From Vibrio ponticus (GTDB lineage Bacteria > Pseudomonadota > Gammaproteobacteria > Enterobacterales > Vibrionaceae), in NCBI RefSeq assembly GCF_009938225.1, contig NZ_AP019657.1:744001-808000 (forward strand): 64,000 nucleotides of DNA. Direction: 5' to 3'. This document shows positions 34,751-43,768 of the stretch, one piece after another. Both the position numbers and the translations under genes were made by a program. The notes beneath the pieces were generated by a model, which saw only the letters and a program-made list of their open reading frames with translations, ran no database searches and had not been told where the DNA came from. How positions within the stretch are numbered: position 1 is the first letter of the stretch; each line of letters begins with the position of its first letter.

Positions 34751-37162
34751 ATGAAATTCTGTGAATTTTATCCAAATTACATGTTAGAAAACCTTAAGTC
34801 AGAGGCTGAGTTCTTTTTTGATTCTCAATTCAAGAACCGTTTTATACAAGCATTGGATTCTCCGGAATTAACACTGACAGAGTTCTGGTATTTAACCAAA
34901 GATTTACTGGCAACAGAAGAAGATCTAGATAGTGCGCGCTTGAGACTTGGCAAAAGACCAACTCAAGAGGAGTTGGCCGCTGGAATTAGTGCTGGCTTAA
35001 AATTCGATCCAATTTGTGATTCAGTAGCTTTGGAACCGGGTGCTATAGATGCCTATGCTGATCCTGTTTATAAACAGGTGGTAAAGCGTTATTCCGAGCA
35101 ACCACCACATGATCCTATTTTAGACAAACTAAACCTGCCGTTTGACACTTATACAACGCCTGCGCAGCGTGAGGCGGTGCGTTTGACGCTTGCTTCAAAG
35201 CCTGATGCTACAGTCATCGTTAATTTGCCAACGGGGTGTGGAAAAACTCTGGTCACTGAAACGCTTACCGGGTTGAGTTGCGCGGATGAACTCACCATTG
35301 TAGTGATACCAACCACTGCGTTGGCACTGGATCAAGCTAAACGTATGAAAGCATCGATATCTCGAATGGGTTACCAACCCTGTGCTGAGTACGCATGGCG
35401 AGGAGAGTTGAGTAAAGATACGAAAGCTCAGATAAAGTCGGATATTTTGTCCGGAAAGCAACGTGTGTTGTTTGTGTCGCCGGAATCTATGGTGAGTGGG
35501 ATTCTGCCAACTCTGTTTAAAGCGGCTGAGTCTAAAATATTAAAGAATGTTGTGTTTGATGAGGCTCACCTAATTGACACTTGGGGAGATGATTTTAGAC
35601 CAGAGTTTCAAAAACTAGGTGCATTATTAGAGGCGCTAAAAAAGAAAGGTGGTTGTTTTAGGAAAGTTTTTCTGTCCGCAACATTTACCAATCAGTCTCT
35701 TGCTACTATCCGAGCGTTGTTCGGCGTTACTCACAACCGACCGACTTTGATCAACGGTGCTTTCTTACGCCCGGAACCTATTTGCTTAAAGCAAATAGTT
35801 AAAAAGGAAGACTACATATCAACGGTGGTTAAAAAGGTAATTGGCTCCCCAAAGCCTTTGATTGTGTATGCATCTACTAAGCAAGAATGTACAGATATCT
35901 TTCAGCAACTATCGGCAAAAGGCGTCAATAGAGTTTGCTTGTTTACTGGAGATACGAGAGACACTCAACGCTCGGATATCATTGAAAAATGGGATGCCAA
36001 CAACTTAGATATTATTGTAGCAACGACAGCTTTCGGCGTTGGTATGGATAAAGGTGACGTACGAACAATAATTCATGCTGGCTTGAGCCAAAATATTGAT
36101 GGCTATTATCAAGAAATAGGTCGAAGTGGTCGAGATGGAAAAGCTTCGTACTGTGAAGTGATTTATCACAGCGGCCAACTTACCAATCGCAGTCGCAGTA
36201 ATACAATTGGTATTGAACTGGGTTTTGAACGTTGGAACTCAATGTGGAAACAGCGTTTTGAAGTCGGTGATAACTTATTTGAGATTAAGGTAAATACTCA
36301 GGCAAGTCATATAGAAAGAAACTCTGATGCTAACGCAACATGGAACTGGAAAACGCTGTTACTGATGCAACGTGCAGGTTTGCTGCGTTTGTGCTACCCA
36401 GACGCCACGTTAGTCCCGGATAATGAAGAGTGTTGGGATGAATTTTGGTCTGATTTTACCAATAAAGTAATGGTAGAAGTGACCCATGATAGGCACGTAA
36501 TCAAGGATACATGGGAAGAGTTGGTTAATGCACACCGTGCTCAAGAAAACAAAGTTCTCAACAAGCGTGGAGAGTTATTGCTTGATTGGATCACTGATAA
36601 AAATCCTCTAGGCGAAGTTTTGCAAGAAAGCTTTACGCTAGATAACTTTATTCCATTGAAAGTATGTGGTCGAAGCGATGTAGAGAACGGAAGGACGAGA
36701 GACAAGACCTTAGTGGGCGATGTTTTCACTGTATCTCAACCTACCTGTGACTCGAACAATCTTTATCAGTTTTATTTCGAACCGACATCAGGCTTTGTCG
36801 AACGTTTGATTAGTGTATTTAAACACAAAGTAATCAGGGAAGAGGTGACAACCCTTGTTTGTAGCGAACATTTTTTACAGTTAGCAAAACCTTATTTAGA
36901 TAACTTTGCTAATAAGGTTTGGTTCCATATCCCATTTAGTCAATACGAATATAATGATCAAATGTTGTATGAGCACAGGAAATTCATCGTACAGAATGAA
37001 ACCGACATGAATTCAATATTAAAGGTGCCAATCACCTTTATGGAAAAATTTCCTAATTATTATTTTGGAAACTCCGAATTAAAAGATCCGCTGAACGACC
37101 ACAGAAAATGGTGGGAGTCGAGCAACAACATTAAGAATATAACCACTTTGGCAAATTTATAA
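34751..37162 (+). CDS. dpdF: DpdF, RecQ-like DEAH helicase
   Basis: An 803-residue helicase. Residues from about 130 carry a RecQ-like core: NLPTGCGKTLVTE (Lys165), VVFDEAHLID (DEAH 270-273), VFLSATF, IVATTAFGVGMDKGDVRTIIHAG and QEIGRSGRDGKAS (motif VI). An N-terminal extension and a long C-terminal region of unknown fold flank it. It is a member of the Dpd restriction gene set by position between dpdE and dpdG, with gaps of 2 bases on both sides. DNA unwinding is inferred from the family. Confidence 0.83.
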   Translation: MKFCEFYPNYMLENLKSEAEFFFDSQFKNRFIQALDSPELTLTEFWYLTKDLLATEEDLDSARLRLGKRPTQEELAAGISAGLKFDPICDSVALEPGAIDAYADPVYKQVVKRYSEQPPHDPILDKLNLPFDTYTTPAQREAVRLTLASKPDATVIVNLPTGCGKTLVTETLTGLSCADELTIVVIPTTALALDQAKRMKASISRMGYQPCAEYAWRGELSKDTKAQIKSDILSGKQRVLFVSPESMVSGILPTLFKAAESKILKNVVFDEAHLIDTWGDDFRPEFQKLGALLEALKKKGGCFRKVFLSATFTNQSLATIRALFGVTHNRPTLINGAFLRPEPICLKQIVKKEDYISTVVKKVIGSPKPLIVYASTKQECTDIFQQLSAKGVNRVCLFTGDTRDTQRSDIIEKWDANNLDIIVATTAFGVGMDKGDVRTIIHAGLSQNIDGYYQEIGRSGRDGKASYCEVIYHSGQLTNRSRSNTIGIELGFERWNSMWKQRFEVGDNLFEIKVNTQASHIERNSDANATWNWKTLLLMQRAGLLRLCYPDATLVPDNEECWDEFWSDFTNKVMVEVTHDRHVIKDTWEELVNAHRAQENKVLNKRGELLLDWITDKNPLGEVLQESFTLDNFIPLKVCGRSDVENGRTRDKTLVGDVFTVSQPTCDSNNLYQFYFEPTSGFVERLISVFKHKVIREEVTTLVCSEHFLQLAKPYLDNFANKVWFHIPFSQYEYNDQMLYEHRKFIVQNETDMNSILKVPITFMEKFPNYYFGNSELKDPLNDHRKWWESSNNIKNITTLANL

Positions 37163-37164
37163 TT

Positions 37165-38187
37165 ATGGCAATTATTAACAACGCACACCCAGGTAGTCAT
37201 ATACCGACGCTACAATTAATAGATGAACTGTTGAACAACATAAAGTCAAAAAAAAGTGAAGCAACAATATTAGAATCAAAACTACTCAGTTCAACGATGC
37301 CTGATGCTCTTTATTTAAAGCAGGATTCTGATGGTGATCTTAAACTTAATGAAAATGCCCATAAAAAGATGCGAGAATCTTTATCCTTTTGGGGTAAATA
37401 TGGGCTTTGGGAGGTATCTACGTCAGAAGAGGGAAAAGCATATTCTGCAATTAGTCCTCTCTGTAATTCTTCCAACCTGCCCAAGCGTATTATCGATGTT
37501 ATCTCTAAACAGTATATTAGAGATGGCGAGTTAATTATCTCATTATATGATTACGTCAAAGATGACGACCTATCTAAAGACTTTTCGTTGTTTGTATTGG
37601 CGATGTGCTTTTTCCTGTATCAAGAAGAGTTAACATTTGTAAAAAACAAGCCGTTCACAGTATCTGAAGCTTATGAATTGATGGTTAGTAGTGTGACTCC
37701 TCAAGCAGCAAAAATTACTTACAACAGAAGTAATGAGTCTGCTGGGGTAATTAATTACGGACACATGCTCGGATTTTTAGAGATCGTAGGTAAAGACACC
37801 TACATTCCAGATCCGACGAGGTTTATACAGTGGCACTTGGACAGTATTTTTGAGTCCGAAAGTGAAATGTCTCTTCAAGAGTTTCTTGACCAATTAAACC
37901 GTATTTTGCCGATCTTCGATACTGGATCATATCAAACTGAACTTTCCAATCCGCAACAGGATTCGGCTCAGAGATATCTCAATACCAACAGACCAGAACT
38001 CGTATCACGTGTTGGCAGTATTCGACTTTCTTCATCTATTAGCCTTGCCCTTATTCGTTTGGAGGCGATGAATGTTCTTCGTCTAGAAGCTCGGTCAGAC
38101 AGTAGTCAGCGTTTTGAATTGACGTTGCCGAAGGCGACGATCACGGAAGTTACGAACATCAGATTTAATAGAGCGGAACAAAAATGA
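37165..38187 (+). CDS. dpdG: DpdG, Dpd cluster protein of unknown function
   Basis: A 340-residue protein without a signal peptide, membrane segment or recognised catalytic motif. It looks like a helical protein with winged-helix character in the C-terminal third (ISLALIRLEAMNVLRLEARSDSSQRFELTLP). In Salmonella Montevideo, dpdG is among the genes needed for restriction. The dpdG label rests on its position between the RecQ-like dpdF and the P-loop dpdH. Its stop overlaps the dpdH start (ATGA). Confidence 0.72.
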   Translation: MAIINNAHPGSHIPTLQLIDELLNNIKSKKSEATILESKLLSSTMPDALYLKQDSDGDLKLNENAHKKMRESLSFWGKYGLWEVSTSEEGKAYSAISPLCNSSNLPKRIIDVISKQYIRDGELIISLYDYVKDDDLSKDFSLFVLAMCFFLYQEELTFVKNKPFTVSEAYELMVSSVTPQAAKITYNRSNESAGVINYGHMLGFLEIVGKDTYIPDPTRFIQWHLDSIFESESEMSLQEFLDQLNRILPIFDTGSYQTELSNPQQDSAQRYLNTNRPELVSRVGSIRLSSSISLALIRLEAMNVLRLEARSDSSQRFELTLPKATITEVTNIRFNRAEQK

Positions 38188-41100
38188 GTATCCAAGCATA
38201 TTGGCCAAGCTTCAAAAATATTGAAACCTGCATTCTGAGCGAAGCCGAACGATTGAGTGATAAGTTGCTTCTTGCAGTACATCACCCAATGAAGTTAGTT
38301 GTGACTTCTTACGGCTCAGAAGAAATACTTGCTAAAACTCAGCAGGAATTGCTGGAACAACTGTTAGCTCATAATAATATTATTCCCTTAGTCGGAGAAT
38401 CTGGTAGCGGTAAGTCTCACTTGATACGTTGGTTGAACGCTGTTGCTAACAATCATCCTAAAGCAGAGCAAGAGAAGTGGCATATTATTAGGATTCCAAA
38501 GAATGCGAGTTTATCTCAAGTACTAGAGATTCTACTTCGCGACTTGGAAGGCGATATATTTGACAATGCGCGCGATCAAATAGGTAAAGTCGCCAATTCC
38601 CTAGACCGTGACACAACCACAAGCCTAATGTTCGCACATATTGTCGAAGCGTTTCGAGAAGTCCCTGCTAGGCTGCAAAAACAGCATCAAGCGCTCCAGT
38701 CTGAAGGAAAAATGACTCAAGAAAAAGGGCGAGAGTTTATGGCAGAAATGTCATTTGCGAGTGAACTCCAGCACTTTTTTGATGACCCACATATTAAAGC
38801 AAAATTTTCTGGCAAAGATTCAGCGGTTAGTGCCCGGGTTTCACGATTGATTGAAATTAAGTCTTATGCGGAACTTTTAGAAGATAATTTTCAAGTTGTT
38901 GCCGACGATTTCAAATTCACCAGTGGCGACGAGGTCTCAACGCAATTGGGCGCTAGAGCACGTAGAGCCTATGCTAATCTCCAATTAGAAGCACCAGATG
39001 GGGCCAAGCGTCAAATGGCCGCAGAGATGACAAATAAGGCTATTGAACGAGCTTGTAAGTTAATGTTCAATCGCCTATTTCAGTTTAGCACGGGTAACTT
39101 CCAAGATTTATTCAAAGAGATCCGAAAGTATCTATTGAAGCAAAACAGAACTTTGGTAGTGCTAGTTGAAGACCTTGCAGCGATTTCATCCATCGATGAT
39201 GTGCTGATAGAAAGTCTTTTGGAGCAGGATATAGATGACGGAGTACAAGTACTCTGTCCTATGAAGTCCGTGATTGCAACAACAGATGATCTAGAGAGTT
39301 ACAAGAGTCACCGAAATACAATTTGGACTCGAGGTCGTTTTGAGTGGCGACTGCCAACGGATTTCGATGTTGAGAACTTCCCGGAACTTAAGTTTACATC
39401 CGAGGATGTCGTTGATTTTTGTGCACGCTACTTAAATGCTGCCCGTCACGGTGTTGACGCACTTGACGGGTTGATTAATGTTAAAGAGATTGAGGCAGGG
39501 TTAATAACCTGGAGTACTGACCTAGAAGAATCAGAGCAAAAGACGTTGGATGACTTTGGTTATTCTAACGTCTCCATATCCTCTGACAGTTCTGGAGAAA
39601 ATGGAATTCCTCTGTTTCCATACAACAAGCAAGCAATTACAAAGTTAGCTAAGAAGCATGTTTTTAAAGGAAACCGAACTCGATTCAATCCTCGGGTAGT
39701 GATCCAAGAAGTATTATTGGCTATTCTCCGCGATCATAGAGAACGTTTTATTCAAAATGGTTACCCAAGTGCTTGGTTTGAAGAGCAACTTAGTGAGTTT
39801 CGTAATGATGAAACGGCTATGATAGTTGACCGAAACATCCAGGACAAAGGTATGGTAAGGCGTCTGATTGGCTTTATGTCTTTGTACTCGGACGCTGCTA
39901 CAAGTGAAGATTGTTTCAAACAAGTCTCTAAACGACAGGCTCTAGCCTTTGGTCTAGATGCTTCATTGTTGCCTGAAGAAATTTCCCTAGAAGCGACAGG
40001 TCAAGCAGTATTCAAACCGAACCCTGGTAGGCTTGAAGATATTGGGATGAAACCGTCTAGCACTGAAGACAAGAAGCGTAAACAAGATGACTCGAAAACC
40101 TCAGGTTCACAAGGAACATCAAAAGTAAATCTACATGACGATGAAGTTGTTGAAATAGTGAATGCATGGTTCTCGGGAAAATCAGCGTTAGAGCAAAAAC
40201 CTAGTAATGCATTGCGACTAGCACTTTTCCAAATGCTTGAACAACAGAAAGGGTTCGCTGACTATTCGGTAAATACAAACAACGTATGGGGCGGAAAAAA
40301 CCAGAGTCTATTGAACGCGTTTTTTAAGCAAGGTGCGTTAACCTTAATCTATTTACCAGGTTCTAGATCAAACCCTCAAAATTCGAAAGTGAACGCTTTT
40401 GGTGATAAAGAGTTATCGTCTTCTCTTGATGCCTTGCTGTTAAAGAAGCAAATGATAGCTATTATGCGCTATGCATTTGAAAATAAAATAGATAATAATG
40501 ATAAAAACATTCAAAGACCTGGTTGGTCATACGATCAAGGACTGGAAGACTACGCACTATACATGCAGTTTGCGCAGAAATGGGTACCGGTCGCTATGGC
40601 AAGATGTATGGAGTTAGCAAAGCAAACGGCACACACTCCAATTAGCAATCATGCCGCGTTAGCAAATAGCATGGGGTTTGAGTTATCAGGTATCGACAAG
40701 GCCCTAAATCAGTTAGTAAAAACGTCGAGCCAGATTAAAAGTGAACTGCCACCGGCAATCAATCCACAACATAAAGCTGTATTCGATAAATGGCTGATAG
40801 AGTGGGATGAATTGCGAACCAAGTGGTTAAACACCATGTTAATTGGTACAAACAACGCGATACATCCAGTTACGTTCGCTAATGCATTTCGTAACAGAGA
40901 CAAAGTCGTTAGGTCGACCAGTGAACTAGTCGCTGTCATGCAAGAAGTAAAGGCATCTAGTACTTCATTAAGAGAGTACTTGGAAGGTTCAGAAACGAAA
41001 GAACAACTTCGAGAATTATTAGAACTACTGGACATCAGTTATAAAAACATTCCAGCAGAGATGATGCCTGATTATGAAGTGAGTGTAAAAACCGTGCGCT

Positions 41101-41195
41101 TGAGAGTTAAGCAATTGGGTGAAATAGTGACCTCTCAGACCCCCCCTCTGGCAGGATTGTTGTCACTGTTAAAATTTAACCAGTTTGGGTGGTAA
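38184..41195 (+). pseudogene. dpdH: dpdH 5' part, P-loop ATPase interrupted by an IS3-family element
   Basis: The N-terminal 985 residues of DpdH, an AAA-like ATPase. Walker A is VGESGSGKSHLI (Lys77), a Walker-B-like TLVVLVEDLAAIS lies near residue 330, and a low-complexity linker (EDKKRKQDDSKTSGSQ) is near 635. From 41144 the reading frame enters the left end of an insertion sequence, adding about 16 foreign residues before TAA at 41193. Joining at the repeated GACCCC restores one frame with the 3' fragment at 42781-43044, giving about 1072 residues. Whether the shortened protein still works is unknown. Confidence 0.82.
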
Positions 41196-41205
41196 TGAGT
41201 GAGTT

Positions 41206-41706
41206 TTGAATCGCATTCCAACAGAAAGAAAAGAAGCCATATTGAAGAAGCTACTACCTCCTTATTCAATGTCTGTAAGCCAAGTAGCAAAAGAGGAAGG
41301 TATTAGCCCAGCAACCCTGTATCATTGGCGGCAGCAACTTAGACGTTCAGGAGCCGCTGTGCCAAATAGTAATACTTCATCAGAGCAGTGGTCTGCTCAA
41401 ACTAAACTCGCCATTGTCGCTGAAACCTACTCGATGACGGAGAATGAACTCAGTCAGTATTGTCGCGAGAAAGGCTTGTTCCCTGAACAAGTGCAAGATT
41501 GGCGAAGTGAGTGTATGCAAGGGTTTATGTCTGTTAAAGAGCGTGAGGCTGAAGCCAAGAAACAAGCTAAAGCTGACAAGCTTGAAATTAAAGAGCTGAA
41601 AAAAGAGTTACGCTTTAAAGAAAAAGCGTTAGCTGAAACCGCAGCACTCTTGGTTCTGCGAAAAAAGCTGAGAGCCTTTTACGGGGAAGAGCCAGAGGAA
41701 GATTAA
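41206..41706 (+). CDS. IS3-family transposase OrfA
   Basis: A 166-residue helix-turn-helix protein (SVSQVAKEEGISPATLYHWRQQLRRSG near the N-terminus) with a C-terminal Lys/Glu-rich coiled coil. A classic A-AAA-AAG slippery heptamer lies in frame at 41661-41667. A -1 shift there leads straight into the OrfB frame, which is open back to that point, so a fused OrfAB transposase is predicted. Confidence 0.9.
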   Translation: MNRIPTERKEAILKKLLPPYSMSVSQVAKEEGISPATLYHWRQQLRRSGAAVPNSNTSSEQWSAQTKLAIVAETYSMTENELSQYCREKGLFPEQVQDWRSECMQGFMSVKEREAEAKKQAKADKLEIKELKKELRFKEKALAETAALLVLRKKLRAFYGEEPEED

Positions 41707-41729
41707 CCTCAACCGATGAAAGGCACTAC

Positions 41730-42740
41730 TTGGTCACTCTTATCCACGACGCTCAGCAAAGTGGTTGCCGATTGGAGTACGCTTGCCATGAGGTTCAAAT
41801 CGACTTGAGGACGTATCGACGCTGGTATCAGCAAGGTGAAATAAGGGCAGACAAAAGACCGACATGCACCAGACCTGCGCCTGCTAACAAACTCTCACAG
41901 CAAGAACGTGATGCGATTATCGAGGTGTGCAACCGCCCTGAATACGCGAGTTTACCACCAACTCAAATTGTTCCGACGTTGCTTGATAATGGTGAGTATA
42001 TCGCTTCGGAGTCGAGCTACTATCGGGTTTTGAAAGCGGAAGGTCAACTTCATCCCCGAGGTCGTCAGCGAAGTCGACAAAGGCAGGCTAAGCCAACAAG
42101 TTATACGGCAACAGGTCCCAATCAAGTGTACACATGGGACATTACTTACTTGCCATCTAGGGTTCGCGGTCAGCACTATTATCTCTACGTGATTGAAGAT
42201 ATTTATAGCCGAAAAATCGTTGGTTACGATGTTTATGAATGTGAATGCGGTGAGTTAGCATCACAGTTATTACAGCGGACGCTGATGCGCGAGCAGTGCT
42301 TTAATCAGTCACTGGTACTTCACTCGGACAATGGTGCGCCAATGAAGTCACTGACGTTCAGAGCGAAAATGGATGAGCTTGGTATTACTTCATCATACAG
42401 TCGCCCGAGAGTCAGTGATGATAACCCGTATGTTGAGTCGCTGTTCCGCACAGTGAAGTACATGCCTAGCTGGCCAACAAAAGGCTTTGAACAACTCGAT
42501 GCAAGTCGTAGTTGGGTTGAGGCGTTCGTGCGTTGGTACAACACCGAGCACAAGCACAGTAAGTTAAATTACGTTACGCCATCAGAGCGTCACAGTGGTA
42601 AAGATAGCGAGATTTTAAGGCGTCGTTCTGATGTATTGTCGATAGCAAGAAAACGACACCCTGCGCGTTGGTCAGGCAAAATTAGGAACTGTGAACCCGT
42701 TGGTGAGGTTCATCTAAATCCAGAAAGAGAAGCCGCTTAA
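41730..42740 (+). CDS. IS3-family transposase OrfB (DDE catalytic domain)
   Basis: A 336-residue integrase-core protein. The DDE residues are visible: Asp in YTWDITYLPS, Asp in LVLHSDNGAPM, and Glu in DNPYVESLFRTVKY 35 residues later. The first in-frame start is a weak TTG at 41730. The frame runs open upstream into orfA, so expression is expected by -1 frameshifting at the A6G motif rather than by independent initiation. Confidence 0.92.
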   Translation: MVTLIHDAQQSGCRLEYACHEVQIDLRTYRRWYQQGEIRADKRPTCTRPAPANKLSQQERDAIIEVCNRPEYASLPPTQIVPTLLDNGEYIASESSYYRVLKAEGQLHPRGRQRSRQRQAKPTSYTATGPNQVYTWDITYLPSRVRGQHYYLYVIEDIYSRKIVGYDVYECECGELASQLLQRTLMREQCFNQSLVLHSDNGAPMKSLTFRAKMDELGITSSYSRPRVSDDNPYVESLFRTVKYMPSWPTKGFEQLDASRSWVEAFVRWYNTEHKHSKLNYVTPSERHSGKDSEILRRRSDVLSIARKRHPARWSGKIRNCEPVGEVHLNPEREAA

Positions 42741-42780
42741 TAACTAAGCGAATGATGACAACAACCTTGAAAAACGCCGG

Positions 42781-43044
42781 ACCCCTAAATCAGCAATTGC
42801 TCTAAACCTAACTCAAGACGATCCTGTGAAATTACTGAATAAAATCAACGGAGTCGAACTAGATCTTTGGGTAAAAGTGCTAAATGACTGGAAAGCAATA
42901 TCTCCAAAAGTAGATAAAAACATTAGAGAATTTAACGCTAAGAATGGCGTTAGCCAAATCGAGACCTACAAAAAAGTGATAAATGATCGTCTTTCATGTG
43001 TAGAAAAGTCTTTACAAATTTTAGGAGTTGCGCATGAGTCTTAA
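42781..43044 (+). pseudogene. dpdH: dpdH 3' part beyond the IS3 element
   Basis: An open frame from the right IS junction encodes T-P-K-S-A-I-A-L-N-L-T-Q-D-D-P-V-K and then LLNKINGVELDLWVKVLNDWKAI..., ending LGVAHES at TAA 43042. It continues exactly in the dpdH frame after the repeated ACCCC is collapsed to one copy, and its stop overlaps the dpdI start by 11 bases, as expected for the native operon junction. From inside the fragment only a GTG at 42826 could start translation (72 residues). Alone it has no recognisable function. Confidence 0.78.
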
Positions 43045-43768
43045 ACGCCAAATAGAAGAACTGAACGAGCAAATTGGGTATTACCATAACAGTGCGAACT
43101 TGGAAGACCAGATGAGCGCACTTAAGACGATCTCTACGCGCATTGCTAACCCCTCTAGCCGAATTGAAGAAGAGGCTAAGAAATTAGAGTGCCTTAAGTT
43201 GATTGATGGGGTTGATCTCTATTGTGAGGGCGGAGAGTTATCGCTAGAAACGGCTAGAGAACGATATGTGGCATTTAAATCCCTATGGGGAGCGATTGAA
43301 GCCCAAAGTTTGGCTGATGAAGCAAACACTCTTTATGAAATGACGCAGGCTGTTAGCACGACTGCTAGCTTATTCTCTGAGAATCACCAGGTTATTTGGC
43401 AAGAGTGGGCGAAAGAGCAAAAAAGCCTAGCAAACGTAAATGACGTGATTCTGGAGCAGCAGAAGTCCGTCCATCGCAATGTTGATTTGTATAAAAAGTA
43501 TATAGATAGGAAAAGGGATTTTGATAGCCAAATGGATGGCTTTACTTTTGATCAAGGGCAGTTAGCTAGAATTCAACAGTTTGCGAAACAGTGTGCGGAA
43601 CTCAAATCGCAAATGAATACGGAAGCGTTGCCGGAAGGTGTAAAGAAGCTTTTTGATGCGTTGAACAACGCCGGTGCTGTTGCGCTCGTATCCATGCTGA
43701 CACCAGAAGTTATGGATTGGTTAGAAAAGAACAATAAACTCGATACATTGATGGTAAAACAAAGATAA
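43034..43768 (+). CDS. dpdI: DpdI, coiled-coil protein of the Dpd cluster
   Basis: A 244-residue acidic, almost entirely helical protein with coiled-coil stretches (LKRQIEELNEQIGYYHNSANLEDQM near the N-terminus, VHRNVDLYKKYIDRKRDFDSQM around 155-180). It has no signal or membrane segment. In Salmonella Montevideo, dpdI is needed for the restriction phenotype. The ATG at 43034 lies inside the dpdH 3' end, and its TAA overlaps the dpdJ ATG by one base (TAATG). The dpdI label rests on position between dpdH and dpdJ. Confidence 0.7.
   Translation: MSLKRQIEELNEQIGYYHNSANLEDQMSALKTISTRIANPSSRIEEEAKKLECLKLIDGVDLYCEGGELSLETARERYVAFKSLWGAIEAQSLADEANTLYEMTQAVSTTASLFSENHQVIWQEWAKEQKSLANVNDVILEQQKSVHRNVDLYKKYIDRKRDFDSQMDGFTFDQGQLARIQQFAKQCAELKSQMNTEALPEGVKKLFDALNNAGAVALVSMLTPEVMDWLEKNNKLDTLMVKQR

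Larger units (their letters stand above)
41144..42780 (+). mobile_element. IS3-family insertion sequence within dpdH
   Basis: An element of about 1.64 kb carrying two overlapping transposase frames. GACCCC occurs at both junctions (41138-41143 and 42780-42785), consistent with a target duplication of up to 5-6 bases. Near the ends is an imperfect inverted repeat with a 9-base perfect core: TTGTTGTCA at 41157-41165 and TGACAACAA at 42756-42764. Exact termini are uncertain by a few bases because both flanks are C-rich. Both transposase frames look intact, so the insertion may be recent and active. Confidence 0.78.

Noticed and set aside
42826..43044. A separate 72-residue gene between the IS3 element and dpdI.
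   Set aside because: It is in frame with dpdH after removal of the insertion, and its stop overlaps dpdI as an operon junction, so it is the dpdH 3' end.
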